A stretch of 43,704 nucleotides of DNA from NCBI GenBank assembly GCA_910588495.1, contig CAJUPU010000026.1, forward strand, positions 1-43,704. The letters run 5' to 3'. The position numbers and the translations under genes were made by a program. A model generated the notes under the pieces. It did not search any database and was not told where the DNA came from. It saw only the letters and a program-made list of their open reading frames with translations. The first letter of the stretch is position 1, and every line of letters begins with the position of its first letter. The stretch comes from an uncultured Oscillospiraceae bacterium. GTDB lineage: Bacteria > Bacillota > Clostridia > Oscillospirales > Oscillospiraceae. Below are positions 1-7,679 of this stretch, one piece after another.

Positions 1-131
1 GCGTACAGCCGGTCCCGGGTGACGCCGGGGGTGTCCTCCACGATGGACAGCCGCTTGCCGGTGAGCTTATTGAACAGCATGGATTTGCCCACATTGGGGC
101 GGCCTACGATGGCCACCAGGGGCTTTGCCAT
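1..131 (-). CDS. der: Ribosome biogenesis GTPase Der, N-terminal fragment (runs off the window)
   Basis: Only the first 44 codons are present; the gene continues beyond position 1. The reading starts at ATG 131 and contains a G1/P-loop GRPNVGKS at residues 10-17 and a G2/switch segment TPGVTRD at 34-40, the usual start of the first GTPase domain of Der (EngA). Der proteins carry two tandem GTPase domains and a KH-like domain and act in 50S subunit assembly; those later parts cannot be seen here. The serine after the P-loop lysine is followed by methionine where threonine is common, a mild variation. Its neighbours yceD and rpmF are also ribosome related, but a terminator at 281-308 separates them from der. 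Confidence 0.9.
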   Translation of the reverse strand, partial: MAKPLVAIVGRPNVGKSMLFNKLTGKRLSIVEDTPGVTRDRLY

Positions 132-280
132 GGCGTATCCCTCCTAACGTATGGTCGGTCTCCAAATGCCCGGCCCATGGGGCGCGCCGGGCAATATTCC
201 ACTTATTATAAGGTAGTATACCAGATCCGGCCCAAAAAAGATAGGGGGAGACCGGAAAATTTTCGGGTGGAAAGCAACAA

Positions 281-308
281 AAAAGCTGCCGCGAAAGCGG
301 CAGCTTTT
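281..308 (-). terminator. Rho-independent terminator after rpmF
   Basis: A perfect 12-bp stem closes a 4-base loop (281-292 pairs with 297-308). On the minus strand it lies 11 bases after the rpmF stop and is followed by a T-rich run. The stem also ends in A/T pairs on the other side, so it could work in both directions. Confidence 0.85.
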
Positions 309-319
309 CCCATTTCCTA

Positions 320-502
320 TCACTTCTCGGCAGGAGCGACCTCACGGCCATTGTAGCTCATGCAGTTCTTGCACACGCGGTGGGGCAGGGTGACGGTACC
401 GCACTTGGGGCAGGTGTTGATACCGGGAGTCTCCAGCTTCCACACGGAGCTGCGGCGCTTGTTCCTGCGCTGCTTGGATACTTTACTTTTCGGGACGGCC
501 AT
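320..502 (-). CDS. rpmF: 50S ribosomal protein L32
   Basis: A 60-residue protein with the L32 start (AVPKSKVSKQRRNKRRS) and a zinc ribbon made by C31, C34, C44 and C47, so this is the zinc-binding form rather than the cysteine-free paralogue. It is a structural protein of the large ribosomal subunit. A strong AAGGAGG ribosome-binding site precedes ATG 502. The gene follows yceD after 44 bases, the classic yceD-rpmF order found across bacteria, and the pair is probably read from the consensus promoter at 1089-1117. Translation ends 11 bases before the terminator stem. Confidence 0.97.
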   Translation of the reverse strand: MAVPKSKVSKQRRNKRRSSVWKLETPGINTCPKCGTVTLPHRVCKNCMSYNGREVAPAEK

Positions 503-546
503 TTTGACACCTCCTTATCTGGTCAATGCCCACGGGGACATACAGC

Positions 547-1059
547 CTACTGGTCTGTCTCCTCCGGCTCCAGGAGCTGGGACAGCTTGGCCCACCGGGG
601 GTCGATCTCGCGCTTGCAGCGGCACGTCTCCACATTCAGATCCGCGCCGCAGCCGGGACATAGTCCCCTGCAATCCTGGGAACAGAGGTTCTTCGTGTCC
701 ATTTCGAGGAGGAACACCTCCCGCATCAGCTCGTCCAGCTCCAGTCCGCCGTCCCGGTCCAGCTCCACGATGTCATCGCTCTCCCCGTTGGCCAGCTCGA
801 AGGCCAAAAGGGTGCCGTGCTCCACCGTCTTTTCCCGCTGGAAGGGCTTGGCGCACCGGTCGCAGGTGAGGGACAGCACTGTGTCCAGCCGGGCCTTCAG
901 CTCCAGGGCGCCCGCCCGGTTGCGCACCTGCCCCTCCACACGGACAGGCTGGGCAAAGGGCTTTCCCCCGTACCACTCCACCTCGGATAGGTCCATCTGG
1001 AAGGCAAAGGGCAGCGCCCCGCCGGGCTGTTGGGCTAAGGGCTTCAGATCTAATCTCAT
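547..1059 (-). CDS. YceD/DUF177 family rRNA accumulation protein
   Basis: A 170-residue DUF177 protein. It has a CDRC pair (C66, C69) and the typical cysteine-rich segment LCSQDCRGLCPGCG at 125-138, with further C146 and C148, then a PRW motif near 154-156. In other bacteria and in plastids this family is needed for normal 23S rRNA accumulation; the exact biochemical role is not settled. It sits directly upstream of rpmF in the conserved two-gene operon. The cysteines probably bind a metal (inference). Start ATG 1059 follows a GAGGTG-type site. Confidence 0.92.
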   Translation of the reverse strand: MRLDLKPLAQQPGGALPFAFQMDLSEVEWYGGKPFAQPVRVEGQVRNRAGALELKARLDTVLSLTCDRCAKPFQREKTVEHGTLLAFELANGESDDIVELDRDGGLELDELMREVFLLEMDTKNLCSQDCRGLCPGCGADLNVETCRCKREIDPRWAKLSQLLEPEETDQ

Positions 1060-1088
1060 GGCACACCTCGCATAATGGCACGACTGGT

Positions 1089-1117
1089 ATTATACTAGAC
1101 CTGGCCGAAAATGTCAA
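1089..1117 (-). promoter_or_regulatory. Perfect consensus sigma-A promoter for yceD-rpmF
   Basis: On the minus strand a TTGACA box (1112-1117) is separated by exactly 17 bases from TATAAT (1089-1094). All twelve positions match the vegetative consensus. Transcription should start near 1082, leaving a short leader before ATG 1059. Such a strong promoter fits a ribosomal protein operon. Confidence 0.93.
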
Positions 1118-1234
1118 ACATTTTCCGGAATATTTTTTGAAAACGCGGGGAAGCGGCCGGCGAGGGGCACTGTATGCCGGCGGCACCGTCCAGCCGGAGG
1201 CGGGACTTCGGGACCGGCGCCGCGGCCGCGCCTC

Positions 1235-2425
1235 TCACCCCTTCAAAAACGCCTCCAGCCGGTCCATGCCCCTCCTGATATCGTCCATGCCCACGGCGTA
1301 GGACCAGCGGACGAAGCCGGGAGCCCCCATGCCGCTCCCGGGCACCGTGGCCACCAGGCCGTGCTTCAAGAGCGCCCTGGAAAAATCGTCGCTGCTGCCA
1401 ATCGCCTCGCCGCAGATGGTGCGGCCCAGCTGTTTTTCGATGTTCATCATGATGTAGAACGCCCCCTGGGGCTTGAGGCAGCTCACCCCGTCCATGGCGT
1501 TCACCCGCCCCACGATATAGTCCCGGCGCTCCTCAAAGGTCCTGCGCATCTCCTCCACGCAGTCCTGGGGGCCGGTGAGGGCGGCCACCGACGCGGCCTG
1601 GGAGATGGAGCTGGGCGACCCGGTGGAGTGGCTGAGGTAGTTGGCCATCACCCCGGCGATCCTCTCGCTGGACAGCAGATAGCCGATCCGCCAGCCGGTC
1701 ATGGCGTAGGATTTGGACACGCCGTTGATGAGGATGGCCCGCGCTTTCACGTCCTCCCCCAGGGCGGCCACGGAGGTGGATCTGGCCCCGTCGTACATCA
1801 GGTTGCAGTAGATCTCGTCGGAGATGATATAGATGTCCCGCTCCACGCACACCCGGGCGATGGCGGCCAGCTCCTCCCGGCCGTACACCATCCCGGTGGG
1901 GTTGCAGGGATCGTTCAGGATCAGAGCCTTGGTCCTGGGGGTGATGGCGGCGGCCAGCTGCTCCGCCGTGATCTTGAACTGGGTGGACTCCTGGGCGGCG
2001 ACCACCACCGGCCTGGCCCCCGCCATGCGGATCAGCTCCAGATAGCTCACCCAGAAGGGGGCGGGCAGGATCACCTCGTCGCCCGGGTCCACCAGCGCCC
2101 GCAGGGCGATATACACACAGTGCTTGGCCCCGCTGGTCACCACCACCTGGCCGGGCGCGTAATCCAGGCCGCAGTCCTCCTCCATCCGCCGGCAGATGGC
2201 CTCTTTCAGGGCCAAAGTGCCGGAGGCGGGGGTGTAGCGGGTGACGTTTTCCGCGATGGCCCGCTGCGCCGCCGCCTTGATGTGGTCTGGTGTGTCGTGG
2301 TCCGGCTCGCCCGCGCCGAAGCCGATGACGTCCACGCCCTCCGCCTTCATTTTTTTAGCCAGCGCGTCCATGGCCATGGTGCTGGACGGCTGGATCGCCG
2401 ACGCGATCTGAGCAAGTTCCTTCAC
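1235..2425 (-). CDS. Pyridoxal-phosphate aspartate aminotransferase (class I)
   Basis: A 396-residue fold-type I aminotransferase that should swap amino groups between aspartate (or a related amino acid) and 2-oxoglutarate. Visible motifs: NDPCNPTG at 171-178 with the cofactor-stacking asparagine, SDEIY at 202-206 with the ring-nitrogen aspartate, and SKSYAMTGWRIGY at 237-249 with the Schiff-base lysine K238. I place the start at GTG 2425, not at an upstream ATG: it has a GGGAGG site, and the promoter at 2456-2484 puts the transcript start near 2449. It is a single-gene unit upstream of yceD. Substrate range within the class cannot be fixed by eye. About 175 bases follow before yceD; no clear terminator was seen there. 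Confidence 0.9.
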   Translation of the reverse strand: MKELAQIASAIQPSSTMAMDALAKKMKAEGVDVIGFGAGEPDHDTPDHIKAAAQRAIAENVTRYTPASGTLALKEAICRRMEEDCGLDYAPGQVVVTSGAKHCVYIALRALVDPGDEVILPAPFWVSYLELIRMAGARPVVVAAQESTQFKITAEQLAAAITPRTKALILNDPCNPTGMVYGREELAAIARVCVERDIYIISDEIYCNLMYDGARSTSVAALGEDVKARAILINGVSKSYAMTGWRIGYLLSSERIAGVMANYLSHSTGSPSSISQAASVAALTGPQDCVEEMRRTFEERRDYIVGRVNAMDGVSCLKPQGAFYIMMNIEKQLGRTICGEAIGSSDDFSRALLKHGLVATVPGSGMGAPGFVRWSYAVGMDDIRRGMDRLEAFLKG

Positions 2426-2455
2426 GGGACATCCCTCCCATCGTTGTTCCTGCAC

Positions 2456-2484
2456 ATTATAGTCCCCGCCTTGCAGGATCGCAA
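2456..2484 (-). promoter_or_regulatory. Sigma-A promoter of the aminotransferase gene
   Basis: A TTGCGA box (2479-2484), a 17-base spacer and a perfect TATAAT (2456-2461) lie on the minus strand, with an A-run just upstream. The implied start near 2449 supports GTG 2425 as the translation start. The same two hexamers and spacing recur at 34619-34647. Confidence 0.85.
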
Positions 2485-2547
2485 GCTTTTTTTGGCCCAT
2501 TCCCCAGGTTTTTGCGATCTCGCCAGATCCAGATCGCAGCACCGGCC

Positions 2548-2582
2548 AAAAACTCCCCCGCCTGCCGAAGCGGACGGGGGAG
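2548..2582 (-). terminator. Rho-independent terminator after the coaX-like gene
   Basis: An 8-bp GC-rich outer stem (2553-2560 with 2575-2582), an imperfect inner stem closed by a TTCG loop, and five T residues immediately after on the minus strand (2548-2552). It lies just past the coaX-like stop. Confidence 0.85.
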
Positions 2583-2588
2583 CGGCGT

Positions 2589-3362
2589 TCAGCGCCGGGC
2601 GTTCTTGCGGTAGAGGTGGTACAGCCCCTTCACCAGCAGGTCGTGGTCGTATTTGATCTCCCGGCGGCACAGGCGGTAGAGGGCGGGGGCTCGTCCTCCC
2701 GTGGCCACCACTGCGGCGGCGGGGGCTCCCGCCGCCGCCTCCAGGGACTCGATCACCCGGTCGAAGGCGCCGCTGTAGCCGTACAGCACCCCCGCCCGCA
2801 TGGAGTCCACCGTGTTGCGCCCCAGGGGGGTGTCCACCTGGGCCATGGATATCTGGGGGAGCTGGGCCCCGTTGCGGGACAGGGCCTCCAGGGCGATGTC
2901 CACCCCGGGCATGATGGCGCAGCCCTCGAAGGCCCCGGCGCTGAGGTAGGAGAAGGTGACGGCGGTGCGGGAGTTGATGACGATGGCCGGGGCGGGATAG
3001 AGGGCGGAGGCCGCCACGCAGGAGGCCACGATGTCGCTGCCCAGCTGGTCGTGGACCTCCGCCTTGATGTTCAGCCCCGTTTTCAGCCCCGGCCCCACCA
3101 CCAGGGGGGGCTTGCCGGTGAGCCGCCGCAGGGTCCGGGCGTAGATGCCGGTGATGGGGGGCACCACGCTGGACAAGATCGCCCCGTCCACCCCGCCCAG
3201 GTCCGCCCGGTAGAGGGCGAACACCCCCATCAGGTCGATGGCGCAGCGGTCGTCGGTCATTTTGGCGTCGGTCTCCAGCTCCGACTGGAAGGACAGCGTC
3301 CCCTCCTCCGTGAACAGGGCGATGGTAGTACGGATGTTTCCGATGTCGATGGCTAAGATCAT
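2589..3362 (-). CDS. Type III pantothenate kinase-like protein (CoaX family) with altered key residues
   Basis: A 257-residue protein with the whole CoaX layout: an N-terminal phosphate loop AIDIGNIRTT at 4-13, VGPGLKTGLNI at 89-99, GRNTVDSMRAGVLYG at 181-195, and a C-terminal DHDLLVKGLY. CoaX phosphorylates pantothenate as the first step of coenzyme A synthesis. Two usually invariant motifs differ: the GADR motif reads GSDI (108-111), and the DxGTATT motif reads NSRTAVT (130-136), so an aspartate is asparagine, a glycine is arginine and an arginine is isoleucine. It may have changed or lost kinase activity (inference). Start ATG 3362 has a GGGGAGAGG site; an ATG at 3389 overlaps the upstream gene. 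Alternative: a functional but divergent kinase. Confidence 0.8.
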   Translation of the reverse strand: MILAIDIGNIRTTIALFTEEGTLSFQSELETDAKMTDDRCAIDLMGVFALYRADLGGVDGAILSSVVPPITGIYARTLRRLTGKPPLVVGPGLKTGLNIKAEVHDQLGSDIVASCVAASALYPAPAIVINSRTAVTFSYLSAGAFEGCAIMPGVDIALEALSRNGAQLPQISMAQVDTPLGRNTVDSMRAGVLYGYSGAFDRVIESLEAAAGAPAAAVVATGGRAPALYRLCRREIKYDHDLLVKGLYHLYRKNARR

Positions 3363-3381
3363 GTCCTCTCTCCCCTTCTCT

Positions 3382-3948
3382 CTATCCATTCAGTATGTCC
3401 ATGACCCGCCGGTACTTGTTTCGATAAAGCTCCCTGCTCCGGGGCGACAGCTTTTGGAAGCTCCGCTCCAGCTTTTCCTTTACGAATCTCTTTCCTTCCT
3501 CCAGCCCCATGTCCCGCTCCCGGTAGGCCAGATACAGCAGGCTGGGCAGGCTGTCAAAGTGAGAGACCGCGTCCGCATCCGCCACGCACAGCTCCTCCAC
3601 GCTCTCCCGGTCCAGCGGTACGCTGCCCCGGTGGCTGCGGATACAGTTTTGCACCAGCGCGATCTTTTCCGGCTCATAGTCCCATTGGGACAGGATGTCT
3701 CGGGCCATCTCCGCCCCGTGGAGGTGGTGGTCGGGATACAGCCTGTAATCAGTAACAGACGCAATATCGTGGAGCCATGCCGCGATCATCACGACCTCTT
3801 TGTCCGCCCCGTACCGCTCCGCCAGAAGGGCCCCGTTTTTGACCACTGCCTCAATGTGCTCGTATACGCCCATCCCAAATCGATTGGAGGGCTGCTCACA
3901 GCGGCGCCGGAGCTCCCCCCGCAAATAATTCAAAATATCACTTCTCAT
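3382..3948 (-). CDS. HD-domain metal-dependent phosphohydrolase
   Basis: A 188-residue HD-superfamily protein. Likely metal ligands are H31, the H60-D61 doublet inside AAWLHDIAS, H77 in HHLHGAE, H106 and D124 or D126. The family cleaves phosphate esters, often of nucleotides; the real substrate cannot be read from the sequence. It resembles small stand-alone HD hydrolases of the YpgQ type. It ends 19 bases before the coaX-like gene and is probably co-transcribed with it. No membrane segment or signal peptide is seen. Confidence 0.82.
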   Translation of the reverse strand: MRSDILNYLRGELRRRCEQPSNRFGMGVYEHIEAVVKNGALLAERYGADKEVVMIAAWLHDIASVTDYRLYPDHHLHGAEMARDILSQWDYEPEKIALVQNCIRSHRGSVPLDRESVEELCVADADAVSHFDSLPSLLYLAYRERDMGLEEGKRFVKEKLERSFQKLSPRSRELYRNKYRRVMDILNG

Positions 3949-4012
3949 CTCTATTGCCCCCCATATGATCTATTTTATCACGGGACGCCGCTCTTTGCAA
4001 GGAGGCAATGGA

Positions 4013-4040
4013 ACGGCCGGGACGTCTTTGTCCCGGCCGT
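4013..4040 (-). terminator. Stem-loop after leuB
   Basis: A perfect 11-bp GC-rich stem (4013-4023 with 4030-4040) begins 5 bases after the leuB stop. The T-tract behind it on the minus strand is weak, so it may be a terminator or a 3'-end stabilising structure. Confidence 0.65.
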
Positions 4041-4044
4041 CTGC

Positions 4045-5121
4045 TCAAATATTCCCGCGGACGATCTCGCCCATCCGCTTGGTCCCGATGGCGCTCTCCC
4101 CCGGCCCGGCGATGTCGGCGGTGCGCCAGCCGTCGGCCAGGGCCTGGTCCACCGCCGCCTCGATGGCGTCCGCCTCGGCGGACAGCTTAAACGAGTAGCG
4201 GAACATCATAGCGGCGGACAGGATGGTGGCGATGGGGTTGGCTTTGTCCTGGCCCGCGATGTCCGGGGCGGAGCCGTGGATGGGCTCGTACAGCGCCGGA
4301 GCCCCGTCCCCCATGGAGGCGGAGGGCAGCAGGCCGATGGAGCCGGTGATCATGGACGCCTCGTCGGACAGGATGTCGCCGAACATGTTCTCGGTGACCA
4401 CCACGTCGAACTGCCCCGGGTCCCGGACCAGCTGCATGGCGCAGTTGTCCACCAGCACGTCCTCATAGGCCACGTCGGAGTATTCCTCCGCCAATCTGTG
4501 CATCACCGACCGCCACAGCCGGGAGGTCTCCAGCACGTTGGCCTTGTCCACGCTGGACACCTTCTTCCGGCGCAGGCGGGCCATCTCGAAGGCCCGGCGG
4601 CCGATGCGCTCGATCTCCTTCTCCGAGTAGGCCATCAGATCGGTGGCCTCCATGCCCCGGTCCTCGGTCTGGTACTTGTCCCGCTTGCCAAAGTAGATGC
4701 CCCCGGTGAGCTCCCGGACCATGAGCAGGTCGATGCCCCGCTCCGCCGTCTCCTTTTTCAGCGGGCAGGCGTCCGCCAGGGCGGGGCGCAGGGCGGCGGG
4801 GCGCAGGTTGGCGTACAGTCCCAAGTCCTTGCGGATGGCCAGCAGAGCGGTCTCCGGGCGCTGCTCGGCGGGCTTGTCGCTGCCCCACTTGGGACCGCCC
4901 ACCGCCCCCAGCAGCACCGCGTCACAGGATCTGCACAGTTCGGCGGTGCCGTCGGGGTAGCTCTTGCCCACCGCGTCGGTGGCGCAGCCGCCCAGCAGCA
5001 CGTCCGCGTACTCGAAGGTGTGGCCGAACTTCTCCCCCACCCTGTCGATCACCTTCACCGTCTCGCTGACGATCTCCGGGCCGATGCCGTCGCCACGGAT
5101 CAGCGCGATCTTATAGTTCAT
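4045..5121 (-). CDS. leuB: 3-isopropylmalate dehydrogenase
   Basis: A 358-residue beta-decarboxylating dehydrogenase that oxidises 3-isopropylmalate with NAD in leucine synthesis. Seen: the GDGIGPE start (10-16), NLRP at 106-109, the substrate segment RELTGGIYFG (136-145), catalytic K193 and D225 of VDNCAMQL, and the metal aspartates in NMFGDILSDEAS (D249, D253). Length is typical. The start ATG overlaps the leuD stop by 4 bases, so the two are translationally coupled. It is the last gene of the leuCDB operon. Confidence 0.97.
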   Translation of the reverse strand: MNYKIALIRGDGIGPEIVSETVKVIDRVGEKFGHTFEYADVLLGGCATDAVGKSYPDGTAELCRSCDAVLLGAVGGPKWGSDKPAEQRPETALLAIRKDLGLYANLRPAALRPALADACPLKKETAERGIDLLMVRELTGGIYFGKRDKYQTEDRGMEATDLMAYSEKEIERIGRRAFEMARLRRKKVSSVDKANVLETSRLWRSVMHRLAEEYSDVAYEDVLVDNCAMQLVRDPGQFDVVVTENMFGDILSDEASMITGSIGLLPSASMGDGAPALYEPIHGSAPDIAGQDKANPIATILSAAMMFRYSFKLSAEADAIEAAVDQALADGWRTADIAGPGESAIGTKRMGEIVRGNI

Positions 5122-5603
5122 TTCGCCACCCCCCGGGCCTTCAGGGACCTCAGCAGCCCGCCATTGTCGATGATCCTATTGACGAACTCCGGGAAGGGCG
5201 CGGCCTGGAAGGTTTTCCCGGTGGTCTCATTTACAATGACGCCGCTCTGGAAGTCCACGCTCACCGCGTCCCCAGGGTTGATGCCGTCCACCGCTTCAGG
5301 GCACTCCAGGATGGGGAAGCCGATGTTGATGGCGTTGCGGTAGAAGATGCGGGCGAAGCTCTTGGCGACGACGCACTTTACCCCGCAGGCCTTGATCGCC
5401 AGGGGGGCGTGCTCCCGGCTGGAGCCGCAGCCGAAATTGCCGCCGCCCATTACGATATCCCCCGCCTCCACCGTGGAGGCGAAGGAGGCGTCGATGTCCT
5501 CCATGCAGTGGGAGGCCAGGGACTTCTCGTCCGGGGCGTTGAGATACCGGGCGGGGATGATCACGTCGGTGTCCACGTTGTCGCCGTATTTATAAATTTT
5601 CAT
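5118..5603 (-). CDS. leuD: 3-isopropylmalate dehydratase small subunit
   Basis: A 161-residue aconitase-fold swivel-domain subunit. It shows the start KYGDNVDTDVIIPARYLN and the signature GGGNFGCGSSREHAP (residues 54-68), which shapes the active site with LeuC. The short length and this motif match the stand-alone LeuD of the archaeal/clostridial dehydratase type rather than the longer proteobacterial form. It begins 15 bases after leuC and overlaps leuB by 4 bases. Confidence 0.96.
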   Translation of the reverse strand: MKIYKYGDNVDTDVIIPARYLNAPDEKSLASHCMEDIDASFASTVEAGDIVMGGGNFGCGSSREHAPLAIKACGVKCVVAKSFARIFYRNAINIGFPILECPEAVDGINPGDAVSVDFQSGVIVNETTGKTFQAAPFPEFVNRIIDNGGLLRSLKARGVAK

Positions 5604-5618
5604 AGTCGTTCCCCTCCC

Positions 5619-6878
5619 TTACAGTGCCGCCGGGTCGGCGATCGCGCCCGCCACGGCGGAGGCCGCCGCCACGGCGGGGCTGGCCAGAACGATCATGGAG
5701 CTGGTGGGGCCCATGCGGCCCACAAAGTTCCGGTTGGTGGTGGAAACGGCCCACTCACCGTCGGCCAGCACCCCCATGTGCCCGCCCAGGCAGGGCCCGC
5801 AGGTGGGGGTGGACACCACCGCGCCCGCCTGGATGAAGTCGGCCACCAGCCCCTCCGCCATGGCGTCCAGGTAGATCTGCTGGGTGGCGGGGATGACGAT
5901 GCACCGCACCCCATCGGCCACCTTGCGGCCCTTGAGGATGGCGGCGGCCTCCCTCAGGTCCTTCAGCCGCCCGTTGGTGCACGAGCCGATCACCACCTGC
6001 TGGATGGGCCTGCCCGCCGCCTCGTCCACCGTTTTCGTGTTGGAGGGCAGGTGGGGGAAGGCTACCGTGGGCCGCAGAGCGGACAGGTCGATGACGATCT
6101 CCCTGGCGTATGCCGCGTCCGGGTCGGCCTCGAAGGCGGTGAACTCCCGGTCCACCCGGCCCTTCAGGTAGTCCAGCGTTTTCTCATCCACCGGGAAGAT
6201 GCCGTTCTTCGCCCCGGCCTCGATGGCCATATTGCAGATGGTGAAGCGGTCGTCCATCTCCAGGGACGCCACCCCCTCCCCCGTGAACTCCAGGGACTGG
6301 TACAGCGCCCCGTCCACACCGATCGCGCCGATCAGGTGGAGGATCACGTCCTTGCCGCTGACATAGGGGCCTAATTTGCCGGTCAGCTCCACCTTGACGG
6401 CGGAGGGCACTTTGAACCAGGCCAGGCCCGTGGCCATCCCCGCCGCCATGTCGGTGGAGCCCACCCCGGTGGAGAAGGCCCCCAGCGCCCCATAGGTGCA
6501 GGTGTGGGAGTCCGCGCCCACGATCACCTCGCCGGGGGCGGTGAGGCCCTGCTCGGGCAGCAGGGCGTGCTCGATGCCCATCCGGCCCACGTCGTAGAAG
6601 TGGGCGATCTGGTGCTCCCCGGCGAATTCCCGGCAGGCGGCGCACAGCTGGGCGGACTTGATGTCCTTGCAGGGGGTGGAGTGGTCCAGCACGATGGCGA
6701 TCTTGTCCTTGTCAAAGACGGCGGACAGCCCCGCCTTTTTGAATTCCGTGATGGCCACCGGGGTGGTGATGTCGTTGCCCAGCACCAGATCCAGCCGCCC
6801 CTCGATGAGCTGGCCCGCCTCCACCTGGGGCAGCCCCGCGGCCCGGGCCAGGATCTTCTGGGTCATGGTCATGCCCAT
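5619..6878 (-). CDS. leuC: 3-isopropylmalate dehydratase large subunit
   Basis: A 419-residue aconitase-family subunit that isomerises 2- to 3-isopropylmalate. The three [4Fe-4S] ligands are C300 in IGSCTNGR and C360 and C363 in TCGPCLGG. GADSHTCTYGALG near 121-133 is also typical. The start MGMTMTQKIL and length fit the type found in archaea and clostridia. ATG 6878 is chosen because GAGGAG lies 8 bases upstream; a GTG three codons earlier would be too close to that site. leuA is not next to it, so isopropylmalate synthase must be encoded elsewhere. Confidence 0.96.
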   Translation of the reverse strand: MGMTMTQKILARAAGLPQVEAGQLIEGRLDLVLGNDITTPVAITEFKKAGLSAVFDKDKIAIVLDHSTPCKDIKSAQLCAACREFAGEHQIAHFYDVGRMGIEHALLPEQGLTAPGEVIVGADSHTCTYGALGAFSTGVGSTDMAAGMATGLAWFKVPSAVKVELTGKLGPYVSGKDVILHLIGAIGVDGALYQSLEFTGEGVASLEMDDRFTICNMAIEAGAKNGIFPVDEKTLDYLKGRVDREFTAFEADPDAAYAREIVIDLSALRPTVAFPHLPSNTKTVDEAAGRPIQQVVIGSCTNGRLKDLREAAAILKGRKVADGVRCIVIPATQQIYLDAMAEGLVADFIQAGAVVSTPTCGPCLGGHMGVLADGEWAVSTTNRNFVGRMGPTSSMIVLASPAVAAASAVAGAIADPAAL

Positions 6879-6979
6879 AAAAATCACTCCTCAAAAATTT
6901 TATGCACTCATTATGCCAAAGCCACCGGGAAAACAATGTAAACTATGATACAGTCCACAGAAAGATCGGAGGCGATCTC
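6879..6979. promoter_or_regulatory. Divergent leuC / Crp-family regulator intergenic region
   Basis: About 100 AT-richer bases separate the two divergent genes and must hold both promoters. Candidate -10 boxes are CATAAT for leuC (6910-6915, read on the minus strand) and TATGAT for the regulator (6944-6949, plus strand). Neither has a convincing -35 box at 16-18 bases, which would suit activator-dependent promoters. I saw no clear palindromic operator. Confidence 0.45.
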
Positions 6980-7588
6980 ATGGCAGGCTGGGATCTTCTG
7001 GCCGAGGGCCGCCGTCCCCGGCACTACCGGGCGGGGCAGCTGGTCTATCTCCAGGGCGCCCGCCCCGACTGCTTCTACTACCTGATCTCCGGCTCGGTGC
7101 GCAGCTTCCTCAGCACCGGGGACGGCGAGGAGCGGGTGCTGGCCGTCCACCGCGCCGGGGACCTGATGGGAGAGGCATCCTTTTTCGACGGCTGTCCCCG
7201 GGTGACCTCCGCCATGGCGCTGGAGGAGTGCCGGATCCTCGCCATCGACCAGGCCCAGCTGGACGGGGCCTTCCAGCGCCACCCGGAGCTGGCCCTGCCC
7301 ATGCTCCAGCACCTGGCCCGGACGGTGCGGCTGCTGTCCGACCACGTGGGGGCCGCTTCTCTGCCCGCCCGGCAGCGGGTGGCCCGGTGGCTGCTGGCCC
7401 AGCCGCTGGGGGAGGGCGGCGCCCTCAAGGCCACCCACGAGGGCATCGGCCAGGCGGTGGGCCTGTCCCGGGTGACGGTGAGCCGGGTGCTGGGGGAGCT
7501 GTCCGGCCTGGGGCTGACGGCGCTGGGCTACCGCTCGGTGGCGGTGCTGGACCGGGCCGGGCTGGAGGCGCTGGCCTTCGAGGCGTGA
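6980..7588 (+). CDS. Crp/Fnr family transcriptional regulator
   Basis: A 202-residue regulator: an N-terminal cyclic-nucleotide-binding fold (about 10-120) with GEASFFDGCPRVTSAMA at 64-80, then a winged helix-turn-helix with ATHEGIGQAVGLSRVTVSRVLGEL at 151-174, whose recognition helix is around 162-173 (key residues S163, R164, S168, R169). The N-terminal cysteine cluster of iron-sulfur Fnr proteins is absent, so oxygen sensing by that route is unlikely; the effector is unknown. The start ATG 6980 has a GGAGG site 7 bases upstream. It is divergent from leuCDB and may control it, or be autoregulated (inference). Confidence 0.88.
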   Translation: MAGWDLLAEGRRPRHYRAGQLVYLQGARPDCFYYLISGSVRSFLSTGDGEERVLAVHRAGDLMGEASFFDGCPRVTSAMALEECRILAIDQAQLDGAFQRHPELALPMLQHLARTVRLLSDHVGAASLPARQRVARWLLAQPLGEGGALKATHEGIGQAVGLSRVTVSRVLGELSGLGLTALGYRSVAVLDRAGLEALAFEA

Positions 7589-7604
7589 GGGGCGGCTTTT
7601 TTCC

Positions 7605-7635
7605 AAAAAGGAAAACCTGGGCACCCCTGCCCAGG
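7605..7635 (-). terminator. Terminator after spoIVA
   Basis: A perfect 7-bp stem (7616-7622 with 7629-7635) is followed on the minus strand by a T-rich stretch (7605-7615). It ends spoIVA and lies between converging genes, so it may also shield the regulator gene. Confidence 0.7.
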
Positions 7636-7679
7636 CTCTCCCGCCTCACCATATGCCCCGCTCCGCCGGGCGGGCCTTC

